Source: Comamonas suwonensis
GTDB lineage: Bacteria; Pseudomonadota; Gammaproteobacteria; Burkholderiales; Burkholderiaceae_C
Direction of reading: 5' to 3'
DNA: 64,000 nt
Assembly (NCBI RefSeq): GCF_012844455.2
Contig: NZ_JABBCQ020000011.1
Span: forward strand, 1 to 64,000
The position numbers were made by a program, and so were the translations under genes. The notes under the pieces were generated by a model. That model worked only from the letters and a program-made list of their open reading frames with translations. It had not been told where the DNA came from and did no database searches. This document shows, one piece after another, positions 36,160-45,148 of this stretch (position 1 is the first letter of the stretch; each line of letters opens with the position of its first letter).

Positions 36160-38826
36160 TTACCAGTCTTCTTTGACGGCCAGCACGGCATCTGCGCTGG
36201 CGGCTTTTCGTCCGGCCAGCCAGGCGGTGACGACTCCGGCGAGTATCACGGCTGCAGCAAGGCTCAGCAGGCGCAGTGCGGGCAGGCGCAGCTCCATCGT
36301 CCAGTGAAAGCTTTGCGGGTTGACCACGTGTACCAGAATCACCGACACCCCCAAGCCCAGCAGCGTGCCAGCCATGGCACCCAGCGTGGTCCACGCAAGC
36401 CCTTCTGCCGCGACCACGCTGAGCACATTGCGGCGTGTGAGGCCAAGGTGGGCCAGCAGTCCGAACTCTTTGCGCCGCGCCAGCACCTGGGCGCTGAAGC
36501 TGGCGGCAATGCCGAACAGGCCAATGCCAATGGCTACGGCCTGTAGCCAGTAGGTGACGGCAAAGCTGCGATCAAATATGCGCAGCGATCGCTCGCGCAA
36601 GGAGGTACTGCTGACAAATTCCAGAGCCACCGCAGGCTGGCCTGGTGTGGTGATGGCTTGCTCTATGGCGGCTTGCAAATCGGCGGGTGTGAGAGCGCCA
36701 TCAGGCCGGGGCCAGATGGCCACTTCGCTGATCTGGGCGGCATTGCCGGCATCACCCGTCAGAGCCAGATAGTCCTGCCAGTCCAGTGCCACAGCGCCAA
36801 ACTGGCGCACATAGTCGCGCCAGATGGATGCTATGTAAAACGTAGCTTCTTGCGCTTTATGGTCATGGGTTTGAAGGCTAAAAGCCTTTGAAAGCAGCGG
36901 CCACTCATCGCCGGGCTTCAAGCCATATAGCTGGGCCACGGCTTCGCTGATGTGTACGGGAATGCCACTGCGCGTTGAGGCGATCGGCCCGTCGACCCAT
37001 GGCAGTTGCATGGCCTGATCACCTTTTAGCGGGCGAATCAACAGGCTGATGGCGGGGCGATCAGGGCTGAGCAGCAACTGGCTGCTGCGCATGGCTTGTG
37101 CGCGCTCTATCGCCGGCAACTGGCTGATGCTCTGTGCGGCGTCGGTGGGAAGCAAGGCTGCATCGACACGGCTTGAGCCACCGGCGGCACGTACATACAG
37201 AGGCGCAGGCAGCACGGCGTCCAGCCACTCCATCATGCTGCCGCGAAAGCTGGTGACCATTACCGTCAGCGCCACGGCCAGACTCAGGCTGGCCACCACG
37301 CCGCCCACGGCCACCGTGGTTGCGTGGCGCATACGGCGTGCGCGCTCAAGCGCCAGCATGGCCAGTGGCTGGCGTGACAGTTTGGCGGGCACCATTCCCA
37401 GCACCGTACCCAGCAGCCACGGCAGCGCCGCCATGCCGCCCAGTAGCAGCAAGCCCACCGCGATGTACGCGGCCAGCGGAATACCGGCGATGGGGGGCAT
37501 GAAGGCCAGCGCCACGCTGGCTGACAGAAGTAGCAGCGCAGGCCACAGGTGCGGCGTTTTTTCATGCGTGCTGCCCAGGCCTTTGAGGGTGGCAGCGGGC
37601 GGTAAATCCATGGCGGCGCGTGCAGGCCACCATGCGCCAGCCAGCGTGGCGGCAATGCCGAGCAGGCCAAAAACCAGAGCAGCGACAGGGCTCCAGTGCA
37701 GCGTGGGCTGCACGCCGGCAAAAAAGCCGCCGCCCAGATCACCGCCCAGTATTTGCAGCGCCAGCCAAGCCAGTGCGCTGCCGAGTGCAATACCGGCCAG
37801 ACTGCCTAGAACGCCCAGCGCCAGGGCCTCAAGCAGCACCAGAGCCATGCGCTGACGCGGCGTGGCACCCAGCACGGCCAGCAGCGCAAACTGCGGCGCA
37901 CGTTGCGCCACGCTGAGTGCCAGTACCGAGAACACCAGAAATGCCCCGGTAAACAAAGCCACCAGCGCCAGCACCGTGAGATTGACGCGGTAGGCGCGCG
38001 ACATCTCGCCCACGCGCTGCTGGTCGTCGCTGGGTTGTTGAATCAGCACCTGGCTCTGCCATGCGGGCAGGGCGTGTAAAGCGGCCGTGATCTGGCTGCG
38101 ATCCGTGCTGTCGGCCAGCAAAAGGTCGATGCGATCAATACGGTCAAAGCGCTGCAGTTTTTGCTGCAACGCGGCAATGTCCATGATGGCAACGGGTGCG
38201 CCCGTAGCCGCCACCGTGCCTGCAATACGCAGTTGTTGGGGCTGGACATTGAGCAGCCATTGCAAGGGGGCGTTGATGGCTTGCGCGGGGCTGAGATGCA
38301 AAGCCTGCAAGGCGGCGGCGTTGAGAAACACCGCATCGGGCGCAAACAGATCGAGCCGGTTGCCGCCTTCAAAAAAATGCGGCATCAGCGCGGGGGCGAC
38401 GGGGGCCAGCTTCAGCGCATCGCTGCCCAGCACGCGCAGCGCGGTGCCTTGAGTCGCGCCTTGCACCGCGCTTTTTGTGCGGCTGCGGGTGCTGGTATCG
38501 CCGGGATTGTGCGTGGGCAGCAGCACGGTGGTCTCCAGCCAGGGCACGGCAGTGGCAATGCCTTGGGTCTTGGCGACTTGCGGGTACAGCGCCAGCGGCA
38601 AACCACCTTGCATGGCGTGCAACTGCAAATCGGGCTGGCCGTTGACGCTGCGCACGGCGCGCGAGAATTCATCAAGCGCCGACTGGTTGATGACATGTAC
38701 TGCAAAGCCCAGCGCCACGCCCAGCATGATGGCGAGCAGCGCCGTGGCCGTACGCCAGGGGTGCTGGCGCAGCTCTTGCCAGGAAAAGCTGGTCAGCAGC
38801 AGAAAGATGGGGGAGCGTGACATCAC
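36160..38826 (-). CDS. ABC transporter permease with two FtsX domains (YbbP/MacB-like)
   Basis: An 888-residue inner-membrane protein. One helix near residues 25-47 is followed by a large periplasmic domain, three helices (about 275-405) forming the first FtsX domain, a pair of helices (about 430-490), a second periplasmic domain, and the final three helices (about 765-880) of a second FtsX domain. This is the ten-helix YbbP-type plan that works with a YbbA/LolD-like ATPase, here the 4-bp-overlapping gene upstream. Such systems move or extract lipids or proteins rather than importing nutrients. Around 36825-36895 the coding strand contains a run resembling the dispersed type A repeat. Confidence 0.85.
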   Translation of the reverse strand: MMSRSPIFLLLTSFSWQELRQHPWRTATALLAIMLGVALGFAVHVINQSALDEFSRAVRSVNGQPDLQLHAMQGGLPLALYPQVAKTQGIATAVPWLETTVLLPTHNPGDTSTRSRTKSAVQGATQGTALRVLGSDALKLAPVAPALMPHFFEGGNRLDLFAPDAVFLNAAALQALHLSPAQAINAPLQWLLNVQPQQLRIAGTVAATGAPVAIMDIAALQQKLQRFDRIDRIDLLLADSTDRSQITAALHALPAWQSQVLIQQPSDDQQRVGEMSRAYRVNLTVLALVALFTGAFLVFSVLALSVAQRAPQFALLAVLGATPRQRMALVLLEALALGVLGSLAGIALGSALAWLALQILGGDLGGGFFAGVQPTLHWSPVAALVFGLLGIAATLAGAWWPARAAMDLPPAATLKGLGSTHEKTPHLWPALLLLSASVALAFMPPIAGIPLAAYIAVGLLLLGGMAALPWLLGTVLGMVPAKLSRQPLAMLALERARRMRHATTVAVGGVVASLSLAVALTVMVTSFRGSMMEWLDAVLPAPLYVRAAGGSSRVDAALLPTDAAQSISQLPAIERAQAMRSSQLLLSPDRPAISLLIRPLKGDQAMQLPWVDGPIASTRSGIPVHISEAVAQLYGLKPGDEWPLLSKAFSLQTHDHKAQEATFYIASIWRDYVRQFGAVALDWQDYLALTGDAGNAAQISEVAIWPRPDGALTPADLQAAIEQAITTPGQPAVALEFVSSTSLRERSLRIFDRSFAVTYWLQAVAIGIGLFGIAASFSAQVLARRKEFGLLAHLGLTRRNVLSVVAAEGLAWTTLGAMAGTLLGLGVSVILVHVVNPQSFHWTMELRLPALRLLSLAAAVILAGVVTAWLAGRKAASADAVLAVKEDW

Positions 38827-39539
38827 AGCGCGGGCTCGGTCTGCATGCCGCTGGCCGTCAGCCGCAGCACGCGATCGGCACGTTTTGCTGCATCGGCGGA
38901 ATGGGTGACAAGGATGAGCGCCGTGCCGTTGTCGCGGGTTTGCTGCAGCAGCAAGTCCATGACCTGCTGGGCGGTGCAGGGGTCCAGGTTGCCCGTGGGC
39001 TCATCGGCCAGTAGCAGCTGCGGCGAATGGACCAGTGCGCGGGCAATGGCCACGCGCTGCAGCTGGCCGCCGCTGAGCTGCTGCGGCAGGCGCTGGCCCA
39101 GTCCATCCAGTCCCACGGCCTTGAGCACCTGCTGCACGCGTTGCTCACCTTGTGTATTCATGCGGCCCAGCAGCATCAGCGGCAGGGCGATGTTCTGCGC
39201 CACATCGAGATGCGGCAGCACATGAAAGGCCTGAAACACAAAGCCCAGATGTGCGCGGCGCCAGATGGCACGCGCTGTTTCGTCCAGCGTGGAAAGGTCT
39301 GTACCCTGATGCAGCACCTGGCCTTGCTGCCAGCTGTCCAGCCCGGCAAGGCAGTTGAGGAAGGTGGACTTGCCTACGCCAGAGTTTCCGACGATGGCGA
39401 CAAACTCACCGACCTGAACCTCACAGCTGATTTGCTCGAAAACAGTGCTCTGGGCTTGCGCCTGTCCATAGCGTTTGGCCAGGTCTTGAACTTGCAGCAG
39501 TGGCTGAGATGAGATCGGGTTTGATGCGTTGGCTGCCAT
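38823..39539 (-). CDS. ABC transporter ATP-binding protein (LolD/YbbA-like)
   Basis: A 238-residue ATPase of the MacB/LolD class. Walker A is GNSGVGKST, the signature is LSGGQLQRVAIARAL, and Walker B is LLLADEPTGNLD followed by the D-loop; the H-loop His is in LILVTHSADAAK. It overlaps the permease start by 4 bp, so the two make one transporter. The gene begins 40 bp after miaA ends on the same strand, and may be cotranscribed with it. Confidence 0.92.
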   Translation of the reverse strand: MAANASNPISSQPLLQVQDLAKRYGQAQAQSTVFEQISCEVQVGEFVAIVGNSGVGKSTFLNCLAGLDSWQQGQVLHQGTDLSTLDETARAIWRRAHLGFVFQAFHVLPHLDVAQNIALPLMLLGRMNTQGEQRVQQVLKAVGLDGLGQRLPQQLSGGQLQRVAIARALVHSPQLLLADEPTGNLDPCTAQQVMDLLLQQTRDNGTALILVTHSADAAKRADRVLRLTASGMQTEPAL

Positions 39540-39579
39540 GAAGGCATCTTAACCAGCGCAGGCTGGGCGTTGACCTCGC

Positions 39580-40587
39580 TCAGCGAGCGGCTTGCTGCGC
39601 TGCGTCAATAACGGCCATGGCCGCATCCAGCAGTTGCTGCTGGGCATCTGCTGCATCGCAGGCAATGGCACGGCGCTGGGGCATGGAGCGCAGCCAGGTG
39701 ATCTGGCGCTTGGCCAGCTGGCGGGTGGCAGCAATGCCTTTTTCGCGCAGCAGTTGGAGGTTGATTTCGGACTGGTTGTGTTGCTCTTGCCAGTCCAGTT
39801 CTTCCCAGGCCTGACGGTAGCCCACGCAGCGCATTGATGGCAGATCCAGATGCAGATCGCCGCGTGTGCGCAGCTGGCGCACCTCATCCAGAAAGCCTTG
39901 CTGCAGCATCAGATCAAAGCGCTGTGCAATGCGCTGATGCAGCCACTTACGGTCTTCGGGTTCCAGGGAGAAAAGGGCTGTAAGCCCCATCTGCACTGCG
40001 GGACCTGCTTTGTTTTTGGTAGTGTGAAAGCTCGACAGCGGTTTACCGGAAACATGCCACACCTCCAGCGCACGCTGAATGCGCTGGCTGTCGCCGGGTG
40101 CCAGGCGCGCAGCGGTCACGGGGTCGACTTCAGCCAGCTTGGCATGCATGGCGGGCCAACCCCGCTCGGCGGCTTGCGCATCCAGCATGGTGCGCACTTC
40201 GGGGTCTGCAGCGGGCATGTCGTCCAGCCCGTCCATTAGCGCCTTGAAATACAGCATGGTGCCGCCCACTAGCAGTGGTATGGCGTTGCGACTGCGGATG
40301 TCATCGACCCGCGTTTGCGTGTCGCGCACAAACTCTGCGGCGCTGTAGGACTGCAGCGGGTCGATGATGTCGATGAGATGATGCGGCACGGCGGCCAGCT
40401 CTGCGGCTGTCGGTTTGGCCGTGCCAATGTCCATGCTTTTGTAGACCAGGGCCGAGTCCACGCTGATGATCTCCGTCTTCTGCCAGCGCTGCGCCAGTCG
40501 TTCAGACAGCGCCAGTGCCGCAGCAGTTTTGCCCGAGGCGGTGGGACCAGCGATGGCGATACAGGGCAGGGGATGAGAAGCAGTCAT
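39580..40587 (-). CDS. miaA: tRNA dimethylallyltransferase
   Basis: Transfers an isopentenyl group from dimethylallyl diphosphate to A37 of tRNAs that read UNN codons. The ATG at 40587 ([21 protein letters not shown]) gives 335 residues, close to the family norm; an upstream start would add 18 unsupported residues. The P-loop [37 protein letters not shown] and the zinc-free insertion around [11 protein letters not shown] are all present. MutL, a common neighbour of miaA in other bacteria, lies 17 kb away here. Confidence 0.97.
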   Translation of the reverse strand: MTASHPLPCIAIAGPTASGKTAAALALSERLAQRWQKTEIISVDSALVYKSMDIGTAKPTAAELAAVPHHLIDIIDPLQSYSAAEFVRDTQTRVDDIRSRNAIPLLVGGTMLYFKALMDGLDDMPAADPEVRTMLDAQAAERGWPAMHAKLAEVDPVTAARLAPGDSQRIQRALEVWHVSGKPLSSFHTTKNKAGPAVQMGLTALFSLEPEDRKWLHQRIAQRFDLMLQQGFLDEVRQLRTRGDLHLDLPSMRCVGYRQAWEELDWQEQHNQSEINLQLLREKGIAATRQLAKRQITWLRSMPQRRAIACDAADAQQQLLDAAMAVIDAAQQAAR

Positions 40588-40707
40588 GGCGCAGAAATCA
40601 TTACAGGGCTGGGAGCCAAAAACAAATGGCCCGTGAGGCACGGACCATTGGCGTTTGCAGGCTGCGAAGGATAACGCACCCTATGCCCTTCCCTGTAGCA
40701 GCGGGGC

Positions 40708-42030
40708 TTAACCCTGTTTCAGGCTGGCAGGCACATAACGGTCTGCCTGAATGTCGGGCGACAGGCCGTGGCTGTAGCTTTCGGCGGTAATCGGCAGCAA
40801 CTGCTCATTCCACTCTTCCCATTGCCTGCGCAGGCTCGTGAAGATTTCGGGCTGATGGTCTTTGAGGTTGGCGCGCTCGCGGGCATCGTCCTCGACGTTG
40901 AACAGAAACTCGTTGTCATTGATCTTGAGGTATTTCCACGGCCCTTGTCGCACGGCGCGCTGGGCTTGGGATTTGTAGCGCCAGAACAGAGTGCGCTCTT
41001 CGCTTGGCACATCGCCTTCCAAAACAGGCAGGATGTTCTGACCATCGCTAGGGTAGTTGGGGTCTTGCTGGGCTCCCGCGGCTGTCAGCAGTGTGGGCAG
41101 CCAGTCAAAAGTGGCGGTGACCTGTTCCTGCACCTGGGGCTGAATGCGAGCGCTCCAGCGCAGCAGCGTGGGTACGCGGATGCCGCCTTCCAGAAGCTCG
41201 GTCTTCTGGCCCGTGAACGGCCAAGTCTTGGAAAAGCGCTCGCCGCCGTTGTCGCTGGTGAAGATGACGATGGTGTTGTCGGCCTGACCGCTATCGTCTA
41301 GCGCCTGCAGCACCTGGCCCACGGCCTTGTCCAGCGCTTCGACGATTTCGCCGTATTTCTTCAGGCTGCCGCCGTCGTAGTGAAACAGGTTCTTGATGCT
41401 GTGAGCGACATGCTCGTCATCCGGCCCCTCCCAGGGCCAGTGTGGTGCTGTGAAATGCAGCGAGAGGAAAAAAGGCTTGGCGATGTTCTTGCGCTCCTGC
41501 ACATAGCGCGTGGCTTCGTCGCCAAGGATATAGGTGTAGTAGCCCGAGCGCTCCACAGGCTCGCTGCCCTGCCAGAGATCGCGGTCGAATTGTTCGCCCA
41601 CACCGGGCTTGTGTGTGAAGTAGTCGATGGCTCCGTGGTGGTTGCCAAAGAAATAGTCGTAGCCGCTGCGCTGCGGCCCATAGGCCGGGGGCTGGCCCAG
41701 ATGCCACTTGCCGATGAGTGCGGTGTCGTAGCCTGCCTTCTTGAGCAGCGATGGCAGCGTAGGATGATCGGGCGGTAGGCCCAGCTGGCCGCCATAGCGC
41801 GCCAGCGGCTCTTCAAGTCCTGCACGCAAACGGTATTGGTAGCGTCCGGTAATCAATGCGATGCGGGTGGCCGAGCAGACGGCGGAGTTGGCATAGGCCT
41901 GATTGAAGCGCACGCCTTGGGCGGCAAGGCGGTCCAGATGCGGCGTCTTGAAGTCGGTTGCGCCATAGACGCCAAGGTCGGCCCAGCCCAGATCGTCGGC
42001 CAGGATGAAAACAATATTCGGAGCAGTCAT
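40708..42030 (-). CDS. Sulfatase family hydrolase with CSATR active-site motif
   Basis: A 440-residue member of the type I sulfatase/alkaline phosphatase superfamily. Metal ligands are visible in FILADDLGW (Asp12, Asp13) and in FTSDNGG. The residue converted to formylglycine is Cys52, in the motif C-S-A-T-R followed by IALITGRY; the canonical motif is C-x-P-x-R, so the Pro is Ala here. No signal peptide is seen (MTAPNIVFIL), so it is probably cytosolic. It sits 16 bp after a Bug-type binding protein gene, suggesting uptake and desulfation of an organic sulfate ester. The substrate is unknown. Confidence 0.88.
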   Translation of the reverse strand: MTAPNIVFILADDLGWADLGVYGATDFKTPHLDRLAAQGVRFNQAYANSAVCSATRIALITGRYQYRLRAGLEEPLARYGGQLGLPPDHPTLPSLLKKAGYDTALIGKWHLGQPPAYGPQRSGYDYFFGNHHGAIDYFTHKPGVGEQFDRDLWQGSEPVERSGYYTYILGDEATRYVQERKNIAKPFFLSLHFTAPHWPWEGPDDEHVAHSIKNLFHYDGGSLKKYGEIVEALDKAVGQVLQALDDSGQADNTIVIFTSDNGGERFSKTWPFTGQKTELLEGGIRVPTLLRWSARIQPQVQEQVTATFDWLPTLLTAAGAQQDPNYPSDGQNILPVLEGDVPSEERTLFWRYKSQAQRAVRQGPWKYLKINDNEFLFNVEDDARERANLKDHQPEIFTSLRRQWEEWNEQLLPITAESYSHGLSPDIQADRYVPASLKQG

Positions 42031-42046
42031 GAGTCAGTTGCAGTGA

Positions 42047-43045
42047 TTATTCGATGGAGAAACCCGAGGCCGTGATGACGGGACGCCACTTGGCGATCTC
42101 GGCCACACGCAGTTGCTCCAGCGCCTGCGGCGTGCGCGGGTCGGGTTGCAGAGAAAGTTCGGCCCATTTGGGTTGCAGCTTGGGGTCGATCAGGGCCTGG
42201 TTGACTGCGTGGTTGACGGTTTGAATCGCCTCGGCCGATGTGCCCTTACGCGCCCACAGGCTGTACCAGCCGCTGCCCATGGCCTTGGGATAGCCGGCTT
42301 CGGCAAAGGTCGGCACCTTGGGCAGTTCGCGGCTGCGCTGGTTGCCGAAGGTGCCCAGAATGCGCACCTTGCCTTCCTTGTGCAAGGGGCCGAGCTCGCT
42401 GGTGGTCTGAATCGCGGACGCCAGCTGGCCGCTGATCAGGTCGGTCATCATGGCTGGGCCGCCCTTGTAGGGCACATGTACGATGTTGACTCCTGCGGCT
42501 TCACCCAGCAGCAGGCCGAAGAAATGGGGCAGGCTGCCCACGGCCGGGCTGCCGAAATTGGCTTGCTGTGGGTGGGCCTTGAGCCAGGCCACATATTCCT
42601 GAATATTGCGCGCCGGGTGCTTGGCCGGAACGGCCAGACCGAACTGGAAATGCGCGAGCAGGCTGACCGGGGAAAAGTCGCGGGCCGGGTCGTAGCCAGG
42701 CTTTTTGTAGACGATCTGTGAGAGTACCGGGGTGATCAGCGGCGCAATCAGATAAGTGCCGCCGTCGCTGGGCGCATTGAGCAGAATCTGCGCTGCAATC
42801 TGCCCGTTGGCACCGGGCTTGTTGTCCACCACGACATAGTGGCTCTTGCCCAGTTGTGTGGCGATGTTTTCGGCCAGCACGCGTGCCAGCAGGTCAATGC
42901 CGCCGCCAGCACCAAAGCCCACCAGAATTCGGCTGGCCTGGGGTACGGAAGCCGCTTCAGCCGCCTTGGCCAAGGAGTTCAAAGAGAAGCTTGCGGCGCT
43001 GGCGGCAAGCAGCGAGTGCTGCAGAAAAGAACGACGGGAATGCAT
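42047..43045 (-). CDS. Tripartite-tricarboxylate-type periplasmic binding protein (Bug/TctC family)
   Basis: A 332-residue protein of the family greatly expanded in Burkholderiales. The N-terminus RRSFLQHSLLAASAASFS looks like a Tat or Sec signal. Typical words are ILVGFGAGGGIDLLARVLAENI, VVVDNKPGANGQIAAQ, HVPYKGGPAMMTDLISGQL and TFAEAGYP. Bug proteins deliver carboxylates or other small anions, often with orphan status; no TctAB membrane genes are adjacent. It is first in a two-gene unit with the sulfatase. A very AT-rich stretch (about 43083-43145) just upstream is a plausible promoter region. Confidence 0.92.
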   Translation of the reverse strand: MHSRRSFLQHSLLAASAASFSLNSLAKAAEAASVPQASRILVGFGAGGGIDLLARVLAENIATQLGKSHYVVVDNKPGANGQIAAQILLNAPSDGGTYLIAPLITPVLSQIVYKKPGYDPARDFSPVSLLAHFQFGLAVPAKHPARNIQEYVAWLKAHPQQANFGSPAVGSLPHFFGLLLGEAAGVNIVHVPYKGGPAMMTDLISGQLASAIQTTSELGPLHKEGKVRILGTFGNQRSRELPKVPTFAEAGYPKAMGSGWYSLWARKGTSAEAIQTVNHAVNQALIDPKLQPKWAELSLQPDPRTPQALEQLRVAEIAKWRPVITASGFSIE

Positions 43046-43192
43046 GGCTGTAGATCACAAAAGTGCGGCGCGTGGGCCAGTCCATGCATTCTGAAAAAAT
43101 CTCTATAAAAAGAAAAATAATAAAAATTGGTTTTTAAATAGCTGAAACATCTTATGGGTTGGTGTTTTTGGCTTTGACGGTGTGGCACCAGC

Positions 43193-44062
43193 CTATTGCG
43201 CGTCAGCCTTCATGCCGAACAGCTCCTGCAGGGCCGCGCGGTACTGCTTGAGCGCCTTGCTCTGGGTGTTGTGGTGCGTGGCACCATCCACCAGCAAAAA
43301 GCGTTTGGGTTGCTGGGCCGCGTCAAACAGCTGTTGGCCCAGCCGAGCGGGAATCAGCGGGTCTGCCGAGCCATGCACAACCAGCAGTGGCGAGCCAATG
43401 CGGGCCACCTTGTCCACGGAGTCAAAGCGCTGCGTAATCAGCCAGCCAACGGGCAGCCAGCCCCAGCGCATGGAGTCAAGCACATCGGGGATGCTGGTGA
43501 AGGTGGATTCGACGATCACGCCCTGTTCATCATTCACGGCGCTGGCCAGGTCGATTGCTATAGCTCCGCCCAGAGAGTGGCCAAAGATATAGCGCGGCTT
43601 GCCCCCCGCCTTCTGGCCCAGCCAGCGCCATGCGGCGCGGGCGTCTTCGGCGGCGGATGCTTCAGAGGGCAGGGCCTTGCTGCTCTGGCCAAAACCCCGG
43701 TAGTCCACGGCCAGCACCGAAAAACCCATGGCGTGCAGCCGCCTGATACGGGGCGATGAACCCGTCACATTCCAGCGCGCACCGTGCAGAAACAGCAGCA
43801 GTGGCGCCTTGGTGTTGCTGGATGGCATCCACAGCGCATGCAGTTTTGCGGCGCTGCCGTCGCGGCTGCGAAAGTCAATCCACTGCTCCTGCATGCCTGC
43901 GGTGTTGGCGCCGGGCCAGCTGCGGTCGCTGGGCTGAAAAATCCACAGGCGCTGTCGGGCATCCAGCTCGTTCAAGCCCCAGCTGGCAAGGCCTGCAAGC
44001 ATGGCCAGCCCCAGCGCAACCATGGCGCGGCGCAGACTCCAGAAGCGTGAGAGGAAAGGCAT
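43193..44062 (-). CDS. Alpha/beta hydrolase, membrane-anchored (BAAT/YtpA-like)
   Basis: A 289-residue protein read from the ATG at 44062; a TTG at 44095 would add eleven residues. A hydrophobic N-terminal helix (AMVALGLAMLAGLASWGLN) probably anchors it to the inner membrane facing the periplasm. The catalytic triad is intact: Ser in GHSLGGAIAI, Asp in VHGSADPLIP and His in GATHHNT. The family covers esterases, thioesterases and lysophospholipase-like enzymes, so the substrate cannot be set from sequence. It stands alone, leftward, between the Bug gene and the divergent methylglyoxal synthase. Confidence 0.85.
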   Translation of the reverse strand: MPFLSRFWSLRRAMVALGLAMLAGLASWGLNELDARQRLWIFQPSDRSWPGANTAGMQEQWIDFRSRDGSAAKLHALWMPSSNTKAPLLLFLHGARWNVTGSSPRIRRLHAMGFSVLAVDYRGFGQSSKALPSEASAAEDARAAWRWLGQKAGGKPRYIFGHSLGGAIAIDLASAVNDEQGVIVESTFTSIPDVLDSMRWGWLPVGWLITQRFDSVDKVARIGSPLLVVHGSADPLIPARLGQQLFDAAQQPKRFLLVDGATHHNTQSKALKQYRAALQELFGMKADAQ

Positions 44063-44245
44063 GGTTGAGTGAGGTGCAGAGAAGGCGGCTGTCAAGTGCT
44101 GCGCAAGTATGGCTGTCTCAACCTGCCCGATTCATTTGCAGGACATGAATTGGCGATATTCTTGAGGGGTGTTTCAACGCACAAATCGATAGCTGGTTGT
44201 GCAGCATCTGTGAGCGCTTGAAGCCTGTTTGAGGATTAGTTCAAT

Positions 44246-45121
44246 ATGTCGATCTGCCTGGGCCTTGCGGCCAACAAACTTCATCACCAGACCGAGGATG
44301 CCGCGCTGTTTTCCTTGCTGCGCGCCTGTGAGGCGGGGATTCGTGAGCTCAAGCTCGGCTTTCACACCGTGGGCCGAACCTACGATGCCATCACGGCCGC
44401 CAGCATGCTGCAGGGCTATAAAGGTCTGGTGCGCTATCCCTATGGCCGCGAAGGCGGGCTGATGAAGCTGGTCGCCGAAGTGGTGGGCATGGAAGGCGAC
44501 GAGCGCGCGCTGGATGGTGCCATCTACCTGATGGACCCGGTCGATCCTTCCTCCATCTTCCCGGAAGCGCTGGCCATGAAGCGCCAGTGCGTGATTCACG
44601 GCAAGCCGTTTCTGTCGACTGTGGCATCCGCGCGTGACTGGATTGAGATGGAGCGCATTCACGCCGGTTTTGCGCGTGACCGCAATGCAGACCGTTTTTA
44701 TGACTATGAAAACCAGACGCTGGCGCTGATCGCCCACGATGCGATGAAGCCCACGATGATGGACTTTGCCGAGCGCAACTTTGACCTGCTCAGCCGCTAC
44801 CGCCGTCGCGTGGGCACGGGCACCACGGGCCAGAAGCTCAACGAGATGGCCTGGAGCAAGGGCTGGCCTACCGACAAGCCATGGGTGGACCGCTACAACA
44901 GCGGCCCGCTGGGGGGCGATGCACAGATTGCCGACCTGGTACTGGAAAAGCGCTGCCACCGTGCTATCTTTTTTGAAGACCCGCATGTGGCCCGCCAGCA
45001 CGAAGCCGACATTCAGCTGCTGGAGCGAGCCGTCACGACTGTCACGCATGATGCGGTGTGCAGCACGTCGCCCAAGGTGGCGCAGCGCTGGTGCGATGCG
45101 GCGGTACAGCGCGGCACCTGA
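44246..45121 (+). CDS. mgsA: Methylglyoxal synthase with an extra degenerate N-terminal MGS-like domain
   Basis: A 291-residue protein, about twice the usual methylglyoxal synthase length (about 150). Residues 158-291 carry the active enzyme motifs: ALIAHDAMK (His164, Asp165, Lys168), VGTGTTGQ (190-196), SGPLGGD with catalytic Asp225, and FFEDP (Asp245). These convert dihydroxyacetone phosphate to methylglyoxal and phosphate. Residues 1-135 align with the same fold: LGLAANK replaces ALIAHD, LGFHTVGRT replaces VGTGTTGQ, RYPYGREGG replaces RYNSGPLGG and AIYLMDP replaces AIFFEDP, so phosphate-binding and catalytic residues are lost. The half is best read as a decayed duplicate, perhaps regulatory. 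GAGGA lies ten bases before the ATG. Confidence 0.85.
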   Translation: MSICLGLAANKLHHQTEDAALFSLLRACEAGIRELKLGFHTVGRTYDAITAASMLQGYKGLVRYPYGREGGLMKLVAEVVGMEGDERALDGAIYLMDPVDPSSIFPEALAMKRQCVIHGKPFLSTVASARDWIEMERIHAGFARDRNADRFYDYENQTLALIAHDAMKPTMMDFAERNFDLLSRYRRRVGTGTTGQKLNEMAWSKGWPTDKPWVDRYNSGPLGGDAQIADLVLEKRCHRAIFFEDPHVARQHEADIQLLERAVTTVTHDAVCSTSPKVAQRWCDAAVQRGT

Positions 45122-45148
45122 GCGCCCGGCGAGCTGTTTTAACGGCTG

